The notes below the pieces were generated by a model that was not told where the DNA came from, did no database searches, and was given only the letters and a program-made list of their open reading frames with translations. The translations under genes and the position numbers were made by a program. From Rhea pennata (lineage: Eukaryota; Chordata; Aves; Rheiformes; Rheidae), in the NCBI RefSeq assembly GCF_028389875.1, contig NC_084665.1, positions 5,953,501-6,017,500 of the forward strand: a stretch of 64,000 nt of DNA, in the 5' to 3' direction. Of the stretch, positions 1 to 13,080 are shown piece by piece (position 1 is the stretch's first letter; every line of letters starts with the position of its first letter).

Positions 1-3000
1 TTCCACGTGGGCTTTGTAATCCATCCCGCATCCATCCTGAAACGGACAGGGCCGAGGGCGGATTTTAGCCTCCCAGCATGCTGCAGGTGCGCAACGACAC
101 CTTATTCTGCAGGTGCTGAGGCGTCTACTCAAAGGTTTTACCATGTTGTTCCCCTGCTTCCACAGGACATTTCCTCTTTGCAGCTGACATACATAATCTA
201 AGCCACTGAGACTGTAATAAAATGTGCAATATGGAGTGTGTGTGTGTCTGTGTGCGGAGTGTTACAAATTATGAAATTTAATGTCATTTTGTAGAAGTCA
301 TGAAAACTCTAATTCCCAGTAACCCCCCAGAGATTCAGGGTAAGTTCATCACTAAAATGTCAAAATCATAAAACCTCTGATTTTCCACTACTTACTCCGC
401 GTTGCAGTGAGGCAGTTATTACATGACATTTCATAAATACAGTGACTCAGAAATCATCAGTATGCTGAGTAACAAGCTTGCCGTGACAATGCAGTGCTTT
501 ACATTTTAAACCACTGGTTTTCACAGAGCACTTGCACTGCCTAGCTTAAATACTACAAATAAAAATGAGCTCTGGGGAAGAAGCGCCATTGCTGGGGTTT
601 GTGTTTCGTTTTTCTTAAAGGGGAGGACTGTTGCTAACAGGAAAGCCAGAGCTGTAGTGACAAGCAGTAGCAGACGCGGGTTTCCAAACAGCAGGGACAA
701 AGGAGGCAGGTATGTCCTGCTGCCCCTGCAGGAGGGAGAGCTTCCAAGAGAGCATCACATTCGGGAGACTAATATTTTGCCTACTCCTTTTTTTCTTTTT
801 TTTTTTTTTTTTCCTTTTTGTAAAAACACTCAGTGGATTTTTTTGCCTTTTTTGGATATTAACATGCAACCAGTTATAAATTGTGAGTTGCTGCACTGGA
901 TAATTTCCCTTCAAGAATGCCAAGCAGGTCCTGCGTTGTGTCAGCCCACGTGAGAGCACAGCAACTAACATCATCTAGGGCATTTTTTTTAGCAACAATT
1001 TGCACACAGTTGCTCAGCAGGGAGGCTGGAGCAAACTTTTTGCTGTTTGGCAGAGGAGAGAGAAGAGCTAATTAAGAGCAAGATTTAAAAAACAAAATAA
1101 AAAAAATAAGTAGTTTGAACGAAAGTTTGAACTTCCATTTCAAATGTGCATGTAGATACAGTACATACCATGCAGTAGCACTGTCTCCATTGCTGTGGTT
1201 TACTGTCCATCAACACATCCAATATAGAGCTCAGCTGCACAAGGTTTCAATGATGTAGAAATGCTCTTTTCCCTTTTGTTTTTCATGGGATAAAGTTTTT
1301 GCAAAAGAGCTACCTCACATTGAGAAAAGATGTAATTATTAACAATATTTTAACATCCACCTACATAAGCCTACAAAACATAATTAAGCCAACCTACATA
1401 ATTAAGGCATAAGCCTTATTTTCCAATAGTGCCTACAATTTTTCAAGGTCTATGTTTGACAATTTACAGTAAGAAGAAAAAAAAGCTTACTCAAAGATCA
1501 AATATCCAAATTCCTAGTCCTCATTTTTCTCTTCTGTTTCACCCTTCACTCTTTCTCCATCATGCATCAGAGGTCTCAGTTGGTGTCAGTTGGTGCAAAT
1601 GAACTTCTGACTGCGTAAAACCACAACCTCCCTAAGCACCAATCGAAATAATTCATGAGCGTGATTTTTGTACCTTCACCCTCCCCTTCTCAGGGCCCTA
1701 CGAATTTTCATGGGATCTTGCTAAGGAACCATTTTGATTTGCCTGTTTGTGTAAAAATAATCCACGTTCCCTTGACATGTTGAGAACACAACATGCCAGA
1801 AATAACTTACATACTTTCGAAGGTCTTTCTGATTATGAAAGTCTAGCACACTACTCACTTTATCAAGAGGGCTGAAACAAGGAACTCAGAAAAGCCTGTC
1901 CAATGACTGACCTAGTTAATTTGCAAGACTAGCTCTTCAAATTAACAGACTGGCTAAGTCTCACAAGAAACAGTTGCTGTCTTATGCAAAAGATGCAATG
2001 TACTCTTCTGGAAAAGGAAATTTCACATCTCTTAGCTAATCATCACAAACTCCTTCCAGACGCTTTTTATTTGGACATGCTCCACGCTACCCTTTTCCAA
2101 GCCAGGATTTTTCTGGCTGACACAAGCCACCGAGAGATCCATCTCCTCTCCCATCTCTGCTTTTCCAACCCCAGCCAGGCCTGGGTGGCTAAGCAGAAGC
2201 TTCGAAAGGAATGGCATTAATGTCCTAAGATGTGGTGGTATATATTGGAGAAGAGCATTGCCAAAGGACTGCCACGTCTCCAGGATTGAAATGGTTTCAG
2301 CTAGCTCTCTTTCATTTGTGCCTTGTGTAGCACAACGCAGGGAGAGGTCTCTCTGAAGATTTATCAAAATCTCAGGATTTTGCAGTGCACTGTCACTGCA
2401 TTGTGGCGCAGGAAGGACAGCACGTGTTATTGATGAAGGGAGTGCACCCGAACTAGCACCCAAACTGATGAAAATTAACCCAGCTCCCAAAGGGGAGGCT
2501 TCTGCTCAGCACCCTTTCCGAAAGCAGACATACAAGGCTGGCTCCCTGTCTCAAGAACAGCATCAGCAGCCGACCTGCAGCAAGCTAGGAAGCACATGCC
2601 TCGGGAAATACTTGGAAGGACTGCTTTGCCAAAGCTCCAGGTCTGCGGCTAGTTGATAACACCAAGTAACATGTGCCACAGAGGGGATTGGTCTGCAGGT
2701 AGGCAGAATAGAGCCTGTCAAAGCAGGGACATGTTCCTTGGGCAGCCTCGGTCTGTCCGTGGGGCTATCAAAGAGGCAATGACAAAGGAAGACCACATCT
2801 TCACCTGGCACAAACCAAGGAGAGTTTCTTTCACCTGGAAAGGTTTTTCTTCTTCTGCCAACCTGAAATGATGAGAAAACCCCTCAGCCAGGGCTTTCAG
2901 AAGCATTGCTATTAACTTCCGATGGCCAAGCACCCACCCAGCCACTGGGATCACACACCTGCCCAGGGTTTCTCAGAGAAGGATGGGTGCACAGATCCCT

Positions 3001-4888
3001 ATGGAAATCCTGAGCTTCTAAAAATCCTTGATGCTGAGAGGGAGCAAAGCACCTGCACAGCAACGAATTTTACAGTCAGCTCCTGCTTCCGTTATCCCAT
3101 GCTCGCTGTCATGAGCTGCCCAGGCCCCACACTCGGCCCCTCTCTGCACAACAGCAGGCTGCACTGGCATGGCTGCCCAGACACTGCTGTGGGCACAGAG
3201 ATGGTATTTGCTGGTCCACCCACTTATATCTTTCCACTACATGGAAAATAAGCCCTCCTTGCTCATCTGTTTTTTTTGACTAAAAAGATCTTGAATTCAA
3301 TTAGGTTCTAAGAGGCCTTTGGTTTTAGCTGTACAGACTGGATGCTTTAAAAGCCACAAAGAAAAAGTGTTTAGGTTAAGAATGCTCTTGTGATAAAAGT
3401 ATTGGAAGTCCTTCAGTGCGTGTTTAGAAAAAATAATTTTCATTTAAATGCTGGCAGAACTTCAACAATTTGATTTTAATTTTGAAGTGTTGAAAATACC
3501 CTCAGATGATTTCTGTAGCGTTCCAAACTCAACAGTGATCATAGAAAGCGAGTCACTTTAAAATCGAGTTGACTGCAGAGTTGAAACGCATCTCCACATT
3601 TCTAAGAAAACCCAAAGGGCCCCATACTTCTAAGTCTCTCCATGACAGATCTTCTCACAAGCAGTTTTCCACAAGGCAAGCATACAGAAGGGGGACCGTA
3701 TTTTTCCCAAGCAAATGGAGCATGCCCTTTGAGAAAGCTTCCAGTATTCTCATACGCCATGCTCATCCGAGTGATTTACTATTTGGACTTTGGTACTGAG
3801 TATGCTGCTTTAAAACCTGTTCCAAATCAGACTTGGAACCAGTTTTAAATTGCTTCTAAAGGAAGTTATGACCACACAGTAATTATAAGATGCTTAATCA
3901 ACAATACATGTTCTACAGTATGTATGGTCCAAGTTTCATCAGTAGCATGACTATTTTATACTAGGATTTGGTCTTGCCATTAGGAACTAGGGTAGACTGT
4001 TATGAAGCCCCGAGCACATTTGCCCCAATGCTGTGTTTCTATTTCATCACTGTCTATGACTTTCTGGCTTAAATGAACCCTCAAAAGACATTCAAAAATC
4101 AGAAAGATTGCTGTTTTGGGGTCAAAGTCTGACCTAATTTCCAGTGAAAACAGTATACTGGTCCAAATTTTCTCAAATTCAGGTCTAGGTTTACTGAAGG
4201 TTCAGCTCAGTGAACTTGGCTCAAGTATACACAGCTGGTTCTTCAAAGAAGCCAAGTAAAATTGGGTCTTCAATTCATCTCAGACCAGTTAACAAACTGC
4301 CAGGTAGACAGGTCTCAGGAGGTTTCCTTAGCAGAGGATTCACTAGCAGAACCACTTGTAACATGATGTGCCCCCAGTGAGCAAGATGAGATGTTGGAAC
4401 TAGCTGCAGCCAGCTGCTCTTGCCTCATGTTGGTCGCAAGGGACAGATTCTGCAAGAGATTTTGCTAGGAAAGCTAGTTTCCATTTAAAAAGAAAGAAAA
4501 AGAAAAGTACATCTCAGCACAGTTTTGAATGGTCTCCTTTGGTAACTGACACAGTTAAGGGGCCCCAATACAACACGGAGTCTCACCTCAGTAACTTTCC
4601 TCAAGGAAAAAGGAAGTAAAGAAATGCAGTTTGTTGCGTGACGTGTGGACACTGCCTGGACCAGCCAGCAGCTCTACTCACAGTGCTCGTGGCCAAGCAC
4701 AGCAGTGAGAGCAGCCAGCAGGGATTTTGCACAGTCGGATAACGTAGGAGATAGCGACTTTCCAGCACTGTCCAAAACACAATGGTGCAGACTCTGCCCG
4801 AGCCTGTCCTGAAGGCGATCTAGAGAGACATCCTCCTGCGAAGGCAGCTGGGGAACCCAAGACGTGTTCCTCAGCCCTCACTACCCTC

Positions 4889-4912
4889 TTTTTTTTTTAA
4901 AAAAAAAAAAAA
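4889..4912. repeat. T-run followed directly by A-run
   Basis: About ten T are followed immediately by about fourteen A, a self-complementary homopolymer junction. It is low-complexity DNA with no gene attached. Confidence 0.85.
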
Positions 4913-7900
4913 GAACTCCCCTTTCATACACTCCTTCCCTATGGAGAGAAATGTCAGCATGGGGAGCTGAGCTTGGATATCCGTTTCGACAGTATGTGTA
5001 TTATTCATAGCTGAGAATCACAATCTTTCCCAGCTTAGATTTTAAGGAAAATAAAGATCATGAAAATATAAGAAGTTACAAACTCTCATATAAAGAGGCA
5101 TGTTTTTGCAGAACTAAAACACAGCTGTGGGTATGCACTCAAACTTTTTCCCGGGGTGCCTAAGGGTGCAGGAGTTGGGTGCTGCATGTACTCAGTAGTC
5201 CTAAATCAGTGTTTCTCTGCTGAGGTCAATCTGACTTGTATCCACAGCTCTGCAATATGGCTTTGCATTTTAGGTGGAGAAACATGAAGCTAACCTTGGT
5301 GAAACCAATCTAGCCTTCTGCTGCTGTCAAGGCTGAAAGATCTCTGAGAAAGCAAACTTCTGTAGAACTCTTCTAGCTCAAAAATCTCTATAATTTTCAT
5401 GATAACAGCAGATTTTTTTATTTTATTTATTTTCTTTTTAAGTGAGCCATGATTGCATGCCTCAATTGCTTGATGCTCATCACGAGAAACCATAGACAGG
5501 CCTTACTTTGAGGAAAGGAGCTGATCCTTTGAAAAGTAAGGTCAATATATGCATTGATAAAAGGCACACAAAAATTGATATCCACAAAATCCTTGATCGG
5601 TTTCAACTAGATTTACAAAACACAGTCAAGGAGGCTTGCTTTGTTAAATATAGCTTTTATTTTTTAATCTCACTGTATCATTCTCCAGATTTAGAATCTG
5701 TCCTACCTTACTGTTCCCAACAGTAGTTTTCATTCTTTCAAAGTAATATTCTTATCACTATTAACCTATAAACATTCACTTTTAATCAACATTTCTATTT
5801 GGAAGTAACTAAGAAATTGAAGGTAAGTCAGTTCTTTGTTGAATTGACTAATGTACTAGATCCAGTGTGTTAATCTTGATGCACGCGGTGTGGGGAGGCA
5901 AGCAGAGAGGGTTGTTGCGTCCTTTTTTGCCTTTTTTTCCCCCCTCTGTGCCCAGCATATGTGGTAAGGCAACAGCAATAAATCAGAGCAAAGGAAATAA
6001 AGTACTAAGGCTTTAGGGAACATGTGTTTTAGAAGAAAAACTTGGCTTGCCACTAAAAGTAGTATTGCCTTATAACGGATGTTTGAAACACAGATGTAAA
6101 AGAAACAGACATAAATAATCCAGCAACTCACAGGTCTGCGCAGTTTTCAAATAATCCTGCGAGCCAGCCTGTCTTCTTGGTTCTTTCGGGCATGGACAAA
6201 CAGGCATCACGCTTTAGAAGAGCAACAGCGGAGAGGCCGTGCTGCATCCCATCTCCAAGGAATACTGCAACAGAACAGGTTGCACACAAAGGAGCAAAGA
6301 ATTAAAATCAATGCAGGCAACTGGCATGTTGTCTACAGGATCAGGGCTCTCCTGCTGCCGTTGACAGCCTTAGTGCAAATCAACGTCTGCCAGAGACTGC
6401 AGCTGGAGGAACAATTTGTCTTCCCGGAGATCCATACATCTCTCACCCCATCGTGGTAGTGCAGCAGTTTTCACACACCAAGAGGGGACACTGCTGAGGC
6501 TTCACTCCTGACCTTGGGTAGGCAGGAGCATTATGCAACAGCAGAGAAATCACTTTGGAGTACATTTTCTACAGTATTTAGGTGCCTAGCCAGGAAGAGA
6601 GGTGCCTAGTGGGCACCTTCACGGCGCCACCTTGTCCAAAGCCTCGAGGCAGGTGAGATTCTTCAGTCTCAGTCCCTTAAATGGGAATTTTCTTCCTCTC
6701 CCCTTCCAATCTACTTAGAAACTTTTGAACGACATTAAGATCCTCTTTGTATTTCATTCACCTAAACGCCTCTGAAAAAGCTTTGAGGTTTCATGTGCTA
6801 CCCCTCCTCTCATAGGCAGTTGTCCATGGGTCTCTCACCCAGGCCCTCTCTAGGCTGGTGGCCAACGGCCAGCACTGGGCAGAGCGGGGCTAAAGGCAAG
6901 AAAGCAATCCAGGGTGCTAGCAGAACGTGAGGAATCCCAGGAGGATGAAACGGCTCCGGTTTGTCTGTCTTGTGCCTCTTAACACTTCAGGATAAATAGC
7001 CTCTATTTCATTTAATGCAATTGCTTTGCCACCGCCCACATACTTGAGGCCAGATAGTCCAGTGTCAAATGTGCCCTATGTATGCTTTGTTCACGATGCT
7101 GGTCCACCTCCCCGAATCTTCACCTTCTCCCTTCCTTTATCTGTTCCCAGCTTACACAAAAATGAAATCCAGATGCTAAGAATTGAGCTGTGACCTGGGT
7201 CACCAAAAAGGGAACCAAGAAAGTATGTCTTGGAGTGATTATTCAGGTTAGATCTCTGATGAGTCCTTCTTATAAGCAGCAGGGAGAGAAACGGAGCCGG
7301 CAGCAGAAAGTGCCAAGGAGCGAGGAAAGTGGAGCCCATCTCTGCAAGAGCCAGCTCCCCAGCTGGCTCAGAGGCATGGGTGGGAGCCAGGACATCCAGG
7401 CACCAGCACCCTGCCTCCAGAGTGGGGCTTTGATTGGGGTGCGCTGCAGGCTGCATGAAATAGGTAGAGAATCGCAGGGCGTGCGAGAGCCAAAACTCTT
7501 CGTATCCTGCAACGGTCAAGCCTGGGAACAGGCAGGCCGGCCGCTCTTGCGGGGGACGTCTGTGCAACATGCGATTTGGGTTGGCAGCTTGGGAATTAGC
7601 AGGCATCTGTCTCGCAAACTGCAGGCTCTGCTGGCACTCGCGAGCAGTGATAACCCAAGAAATCTCACAGGAAGTTCCCCCACCTGGATGAGCTCTCAGA
7701 GCTTCAGCAAATAAAATCAAAGAGAAATCAGTTCTGGGCAGAAATGGAAGGACCTTGGGCAGGACGAGGCACTAATGAGCAGGGAAGACATGGAGCAATG
7801 TAGAGCAGCTGGCCTGCAGCATTAAGCAGGATCCCAATATTGCCGGTGACCAAGGATATGTGAATGAGGCCTCCAAAATCCTGTCATTATTTTAAAAACA

Positions 7901-7920
7901 GAAAAACCCAAGCAGATCAA

Positions 7921-7948
7921 CCCCCCCCCCCAAAAAAAAAAAAAAAAA
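7921..7948. repeat. C-run followed by A-run
   Basis: A run of about eleven C continues into a run of about seventeen A. This is simple low-complexity sequence and a likely place for length variation or assembly error. Confidence 0.85.
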
Positions 7949-8319
7949 GAAAAAACAAAAAATACCCACAACAAAACAATCAGTCCAATCAATGTGGGGT
8001 TTCTCATTCATTTCTTTCTGGTTCCTGAGCCTGTAGAGACTATTTGGGTCACATTTTCCTTTTTTTCCCCCCTCAGTATGAAAGAGAGAAATGTACTTTT
8101 TAATATTGTATTCTAATTGAAACTAGAAGTTCCTTGTTGTTCTTTATTTCCAGACCCAGACCTCTCAGGACAGCTGTAAGTTTTGTCAATTCATGAGAAA
8201 ATGGAGAATAGGCAATATTGGAATTTCAGGGGTGGATAATCATGGGTAAACTCAATACAGTCTTTTTATAAGCCAGCCAAGGCTGAATTATTGTGAAAAC
8301 AAGAAATCAATTTTTAAAC

Positions 8320-8346
8320 AAAAAAAAAAAAAAAAAAAAAAAAAAA
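8320..8346 (+). repeat. Pure A27 tract
   Basis: Twenty-seven uninterrupted A. It could be the tail of a decayed retroposed sequence, but I recognise no coding remnant upstream and no clear flanking duplication, so it is annotated only as a homopolymer. Confidence 0.85.
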
Positions 8347-10152
8347 GGCTGTACAAACCAATCTATTCTGAGTCTTTAAAGAACAAAGCTAGGTTACTCA
8401 AAAACAACATGCTCTATGAAAAGCTCCAGCCCACTCTAGTTTGATTTTCTCCCTTAAAATGCAGAAAAAGTTTCCATTTCTTACAGCAGCCAGTGCTGCA
8501 TTAGACATCAGGGTGGCTCACTGACACAGTAGGCGTCCATGCCTCTTGCTGCAAGGAAAACATATTACACTGAACGTTCACAGGAGAACACTTCATGACA
8601 GCCATGCATGCAACTTCTACCTAGTCTCCATCAAAGGGAAAAATATAGTAGAAATACTCCACTACTATGGTTGCTCTCAGCTGAGATCTAACAAGCAAAC
8701 GCTCTCTTGAAGCTTGCACCAAGAGTAATACATGCTAGGAAGCTATCAAGGCTGTGCCTCCTCTACTGCGTGCGTTTCTCCTATGGCACTGGCACACGTA
8801 GCCAGAAAAAGACCAGGCCAGAGCTCTGGGTGCTGCCGACCACCGGAGCCACCCGCAGTCGTGATCTGAGAGTAGCCAGGACCACCTGGTCTTTGTGATG
8901 CTAACGAGGAATAATCTGTAATGCCATGCAAGAACTACACAGACACACGAATGTTGCAACAAATGCTTTCCCCCCCAACACATCCCTGGCCACTGTGCTC
9001 CATCTCCTGCACTGGAGCTCACAAACTGGGTCAGGGTAATCTCCAGCGAGTCAGCTAAGCTCACTTTCTGCCTGCTCTGCATTTTCTGCAGCAGAGCAGA
9101 ACACAGGGAACAGGGTCAGGATCTGGCCCCATACATGCATAGTTTTAAAGATTATCGTTCAGCAGAAACTATTGTGAGGAGGAAAAAAATGCTGATCCCA
9201 GAGCTTGAGTTATTTCTCTGACCCGAAGTGCTTTAAAAACATAATATTTTATTTGGCCAGTTACATGAAACATGTGGTAGAGCCTTCATTTTTGGAACGT
9301 TTGTCCTAGAACACAAAAAGAACTGAATTTATACTCTGCTTTTCTCTGCTATGCACATCCCTGCACCCACACAAGCTGTTCTCACTTGAATTTTTAAGTT
9401 CTGAATGCATTTCATAACTAGATTTACTCTGCATAGATAACATCAAGGTCCCAATCGAAGACTAACACCATGATCTTCTAGGTGGGGGGCAAATAGAAGA
9501 ATGCTCCCATAAAAAGTTTATTCTCCAAATAAAATGAGAACATTCAAGATGAACAGTTATTTAAAAGAGAGAGAGAGAAAAAAGATAAAAAAAAAGCAGC
9601 AGGTTCACAACAGACTGGAATGACAGAAAACACTCTGCTGACTCCTCCTCTATTTAATCGCTGCAGGAGAATTTAAATGTTTAACAATCTTAGATCCCTT
9701 ACTTGACTACAAGGCTGATAGATTAATTTATAGCAACAGGTTTTTTTTTTAGGAGAGCTTTGTCTTCAGAGTTCCAGTTCCAAATCTGACACAAACTCAG
9801 CCCCTAGGTGTGGCCTTCCCCCTGTTAAAAAAGGGAGAGGATGATTCATTCCCCTCCCAGAAATCCTGGGAGCATGAACGACCTCAAGGAACACTTGCAG
9901 CAGAGTTGGAAGGTGAGAGACATTATACCAAATAGGAGGTTTATATCAGTATATCAAACAGCAGAAGAGTTGCCTGCAAACCTCTGTCTGCTGTTTTCCC
10001 CGGCTTGAACCACTCCTCACCTCGGTCACTGCAGGACCTACAATTCACCTTCTCCTTTTCCCCTATTGACCCGCCGGCCAGTCTCAAGCTGCTTTTGCCC
10101 ATGAGGAATAGGCAAGCTTGCTGCAGGCAGCCTCTTGGCAGCTCTGTGCACT

Positions 10153-10208
10153 GCAATCAGCAAATCAATCGCCCTGATTAGTGGGTTTGCTAATCAGGCA
10201 ATCAGCAA
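10153..10208. repeat. Hairpin flanked by 11-bp direct repeats
   Basis: The 11-mer GCAATCAGCAA occurs at 10153-10163 and again, identically, at 10198-10208. Between them lies a perfect 9-bp inverted repeat, CCTGATTAG (10173-10181) and CTAATCAGG (10190-10198), with an 8-base spacer. The arms contain ATTA/TAAT homeodomain-type cores. It could be a composite transcription-factor site or the remnant of a very small insertion. The sequence alone does not decide. Confidence 0.6.
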
Positions 10209-12030
10209 CGCCCCAGTGAGCTCCGTGCCTGTGACCCAGCTGAAGGCCTGCTGCTGTTCAGCAGCTGGCGCTTGGCACAGGGCAGGCAGTGACTCAGCCT
10301 CCCGGGAGCCTTTGGAGATGCCTTCCCCTGATTTATATCTGCAAGCGACTCATTGTGTTCGGACCGTATTGTTGGCGTCCCAGCTACGCTGTAAAAATCT
10401 GGAATTAATAAACCCCACTTTCAGATAACAGCAGCTCTTTCTAGGGCTTTGTAACCAAGGCGAGGCTCACTCCCATCCTGCCTGCTGGCGTGGCTCTTCT
10501 TTTTATATTGAAAAACCCTGTAATCACATACAGAAGTGACCCCAGGGAAAGCCTGGCTTCCCCATTCCTAGCTCTAGGCCAGAACTGGGGTCACAAGTAG
10601 CCTGCTGCCTTCGTGCTTCCCCTTCTCCTGCCCCGCAGCTCTCCAGGAGAGCCCCCACTGGCAGCGGCTGCGCGGCCCACTGTCCTCCAGCCCACATCCC
10701 TCCTCCTGAGCATGCGAGAAGCCTCCTGCACTGGCCGCTTTGGCTCCCTCCGAGAAAGGAGGGAATCTGAAATGGAGACTTGAGTACTACAGGCCAGTGC
10801 TGTAACTGCTAGGCTGCTGTACAAGAGGCACAGGCTAGCACCATCCCTTCCACTCTGGTGACCATCTTAAAATCAAAGAGCCTCCAGTGCTTTGCAAGGG
10901 GCTTACACCCGGCTCAGTGCAGCAATGGGTTCTGCGGGGAATTTAGGAACCAACCTCCAACGCTGGGGCATTTCAGCAGGAGCAAGGTGGTTGGGTATTT
11001 AGACCCAGAGAACTTGAGACATGCCTGAAGCAGACCTATAAGTGCCCCTGATGGGTGCAGAAGGATCCTCTCCTTCCCACCCCACAAAAACAAAAAAAAG
11101 TGACCAGATGTTGCAGTCCCTTGAATCCAGGGGAATCTGTGAAATGTTACCTTAGCTCTAGCTAACAGAAATCTTCCTGTGGCAAAGCAGATCCCTCCTG
11201 AGAGAGCTATTAGGCATACGGACTCCAGCTCCTGTGAGGGAACCTGTCTCAGGGTACTTCTCTTCATGTAGGCATGGCCTAAATCTGTTTCAGGTCTAGC
11301 TCTTAATCTCTGTGCCTCAGGCCTTCAGCTGCAAGATGGGGCAAGTTTTCTTTTTCCTTCTCATTCCTGCAAGGAAGGGAAAGAAGAGGCAAGCTCTTCC
11401 CTCCTGATATGTTCTGTAAAGCCACAGTGGACAGACAGGAAAGAAGCTTTAAGGAGGTGGAGCAATTGAGGATGGCTTTGTCCACCCTCTGGACACTCAC
11501 CCGTCTCCTTTCCAGTCCTCTGCCACCTATCGTTGGCCTTGGTGACGTTGGGCTTTCCTCCTCCTCGCAGGAGGAGGCTCCTCCTGCAGCCCTTGAAGCA
11601 CCTTTCCTTGCAATGTCAATGGGCTCATGGCAGTCAAGCCAGCAGCTGCCCTTGCTTTGCTCAGGCATAAACTGCGTTGTAAACTGCTTAAGGAAGGGCT
11701 GTTATTTTGCAAGGCACCAAGTTCATTTATGGAGCTGTATAAATAATAAGACTGTCTCTATCACATGGGTTATGCACCACTAAGCAGCTGCCGCGTCTCT
11801 CTACACAACTGGTGACATTTTTGAGTGGGTAAAGTGACTCATACATTACACTGCAGCCTTTATGCTATGCCAGATTAGTGGCTCATTTGTGGATTATCAG
11901 CCAAAAAGGGTGGAAGCAACTTTCACTTCACAGCACCCCCACGGGACAGGTATGTTTTAAAGCTGGCCACATTTCAGCAGTATGATTCATTTACTCTAAG
12001 CCATATTTTCAGCTTGTGTATACTAGATAG

Positions 12031-12070
12031 ACATCAATGGAGCTACACCAGTTTACATCAGCTGAAGACC
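12031..12070. repeat. Possible ancient amniote repeat fragment
   Basis: The segment around CAATGGAGCTACACCAGTTT has the look of an interspersed motif I associate with old reptile and bird repeats, in which a TCAATGGAGTTACACC-like sequence recurs. The family is not identified and this rests on memory of the pattern, so confidence is low. Confidence 0.35.
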
Positions 12071-12616
12071 ATGGCTCCGTATTTCCATGGCACAGAGCAC
12101 AGCCCTGAGAGGTTTTGAGCAGCCTCTTGACAGAGCAGAGCAGAGGTCCTTGTGGATACTGAGCACTTTCTGAAAGGAGCAGGATCTGCAGAGGCTGGTT
12201 TGCTTTGTGTCACTCTGGAGAAGAAAAGAGGCAGCATTAGTAGCAGTGAATAAGTAACAGAATATGGTCTGGGAGCACTTCTCAGGGAGAATTGTCTGGG
12301 GGAATAAAAGAAAGAAACTATGGGACAGAAACTGGGAGCTGAGGCTGGAAGAGAGCTGCAAGAGGCCCAAGAGAGCCCCTGATGCGGACACTTAGCAGAG
12401 CAGGACCAGCCTGTGACATGTGATCCACAGGACAGACACAGCCAGTGTCACTAGCTTTTCATGCCAAGAACTGAAAGAATTAAAGTACTTATATGCAGAA
12501 GTCCAGAAGCAAAACAGCAAGTACAGGACATGCATGAGCAACTAAAGCTCATATTTAAATGCCTGTTCTGTACACAGTCCTGAGCAGGGGCATCCTAGGT
12601 AGTGCTGGATGCTGAA

Positions 12617-12692
12617 GGTGAAGGGATATGTACAGTTCCTACCTTGTGCAATTAGCAGCACCACGCTCTAACCAACCGAGCTAAACCTGCCC
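12617..12692 (-). pseudogene. tRNA-Ile-like pseudogene or SINE head
   Basis: Read on the minus strand, the segment TTAGCTCGGTTGGTTAGAGC, followed by GTGGTGCT, closely matches the D-arm and following part of vertebrate tRNA-Ile. The internal A box (TAGCTCGGTTGG) differs from the usual form by about one base. An AAT trinucleotide lies in the anticodon-loop region, but the stem GTGC/GCAC closes an 8-base loop, and the T-arm/B box is not recognisable. The acceptor stem does not pair properly. A functional tRNA is therefore unlikely. It is either a decayed tRNA gene or the head of a tRNA-derived SINE; bird SINEs of tRNA-Ile origin are known (for example TguSINE1), but I see no clear CR1-type tail next to it. 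Confidence 0.6.
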
Positions 12693-13030
12693 CTAATTAG
12701 GGTTAATGGGGCTACAGCCATCCTTCCCTCTGCTTTTCATGGAGATTTGCTCCTGGGTAAATTCCTCCATTACAAAAATTCACTGACAAACATCTCAGAC
12801 CTCAGGTACAAGGACTAAGAAACTTGGAAATTGCTGAGAGAATGAGATAGAGCAACAGAGTGATGCTATGTTTTAAATACTGTGGTTCTCTGGAGGAACA
12901 TTCACCCACAGATAAGAGCGCTCTTTACAAAACATGCCTGAGTATTAGTAACTCTGTTTGCAAAAAGAGAATGTGAGTCACAGAGATTAAAGGCTGCCAC
13001 TATCAAAATTAAAACAAAACCCGCAAATGC

Positions 13031-13080
13031 CATAGGCGCCTAAAGCAAGATTTTGCAGAACATGGGCACCTAAGTCGAAA
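13031..13080. repeat. Possible ancient interspersed repeat fragment
   Basis: The segment carries AGGCGCCTAA and GGGCACCTAAGT about 30 bases apart. Related AGGTGCCTA motifs occur near 6580-6620 and 20012 in this window. The pattern suggests copies of an old repeat family that I cannot name. Confidence 0.35.

Larger units (their letters stand above)
1..12616. other. Gene-poor non-coding stretch, left part
   Basis: I find no spliced gene, RNA gene or recent transposon here. The open frames are short, overlap on both strands, lack recognisable domains and do not join across plausible splice sites. Visible contents are a short TG tract (about 236-252), T-rich and A-rich runs (788-812, 4889-4912, 7921-7948, 8320-8346), an A-rich stretch near 9570-9597, a hairpin flanked by direct repeats at 10153-10208, and old repeat-like fragments at 6570-6630 and 12031-12070. 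It may contain regulatory DNA that cannot be recognised from one sequence. Confidence 0.6.

Noticed and set aside
7091-7720. 209-codon minus-strand frame opposed by a 174-codon plus-strand frame
   Set aside because: The two cover the same DNA and neither resembles a protein family.
12617-12692. Functional tRNA-Ile gene
   Set aside because: The T-arm and acceptor stem do not form and the anticodon loop has eight bases. It is kept only as a pseudogene or SINE head.
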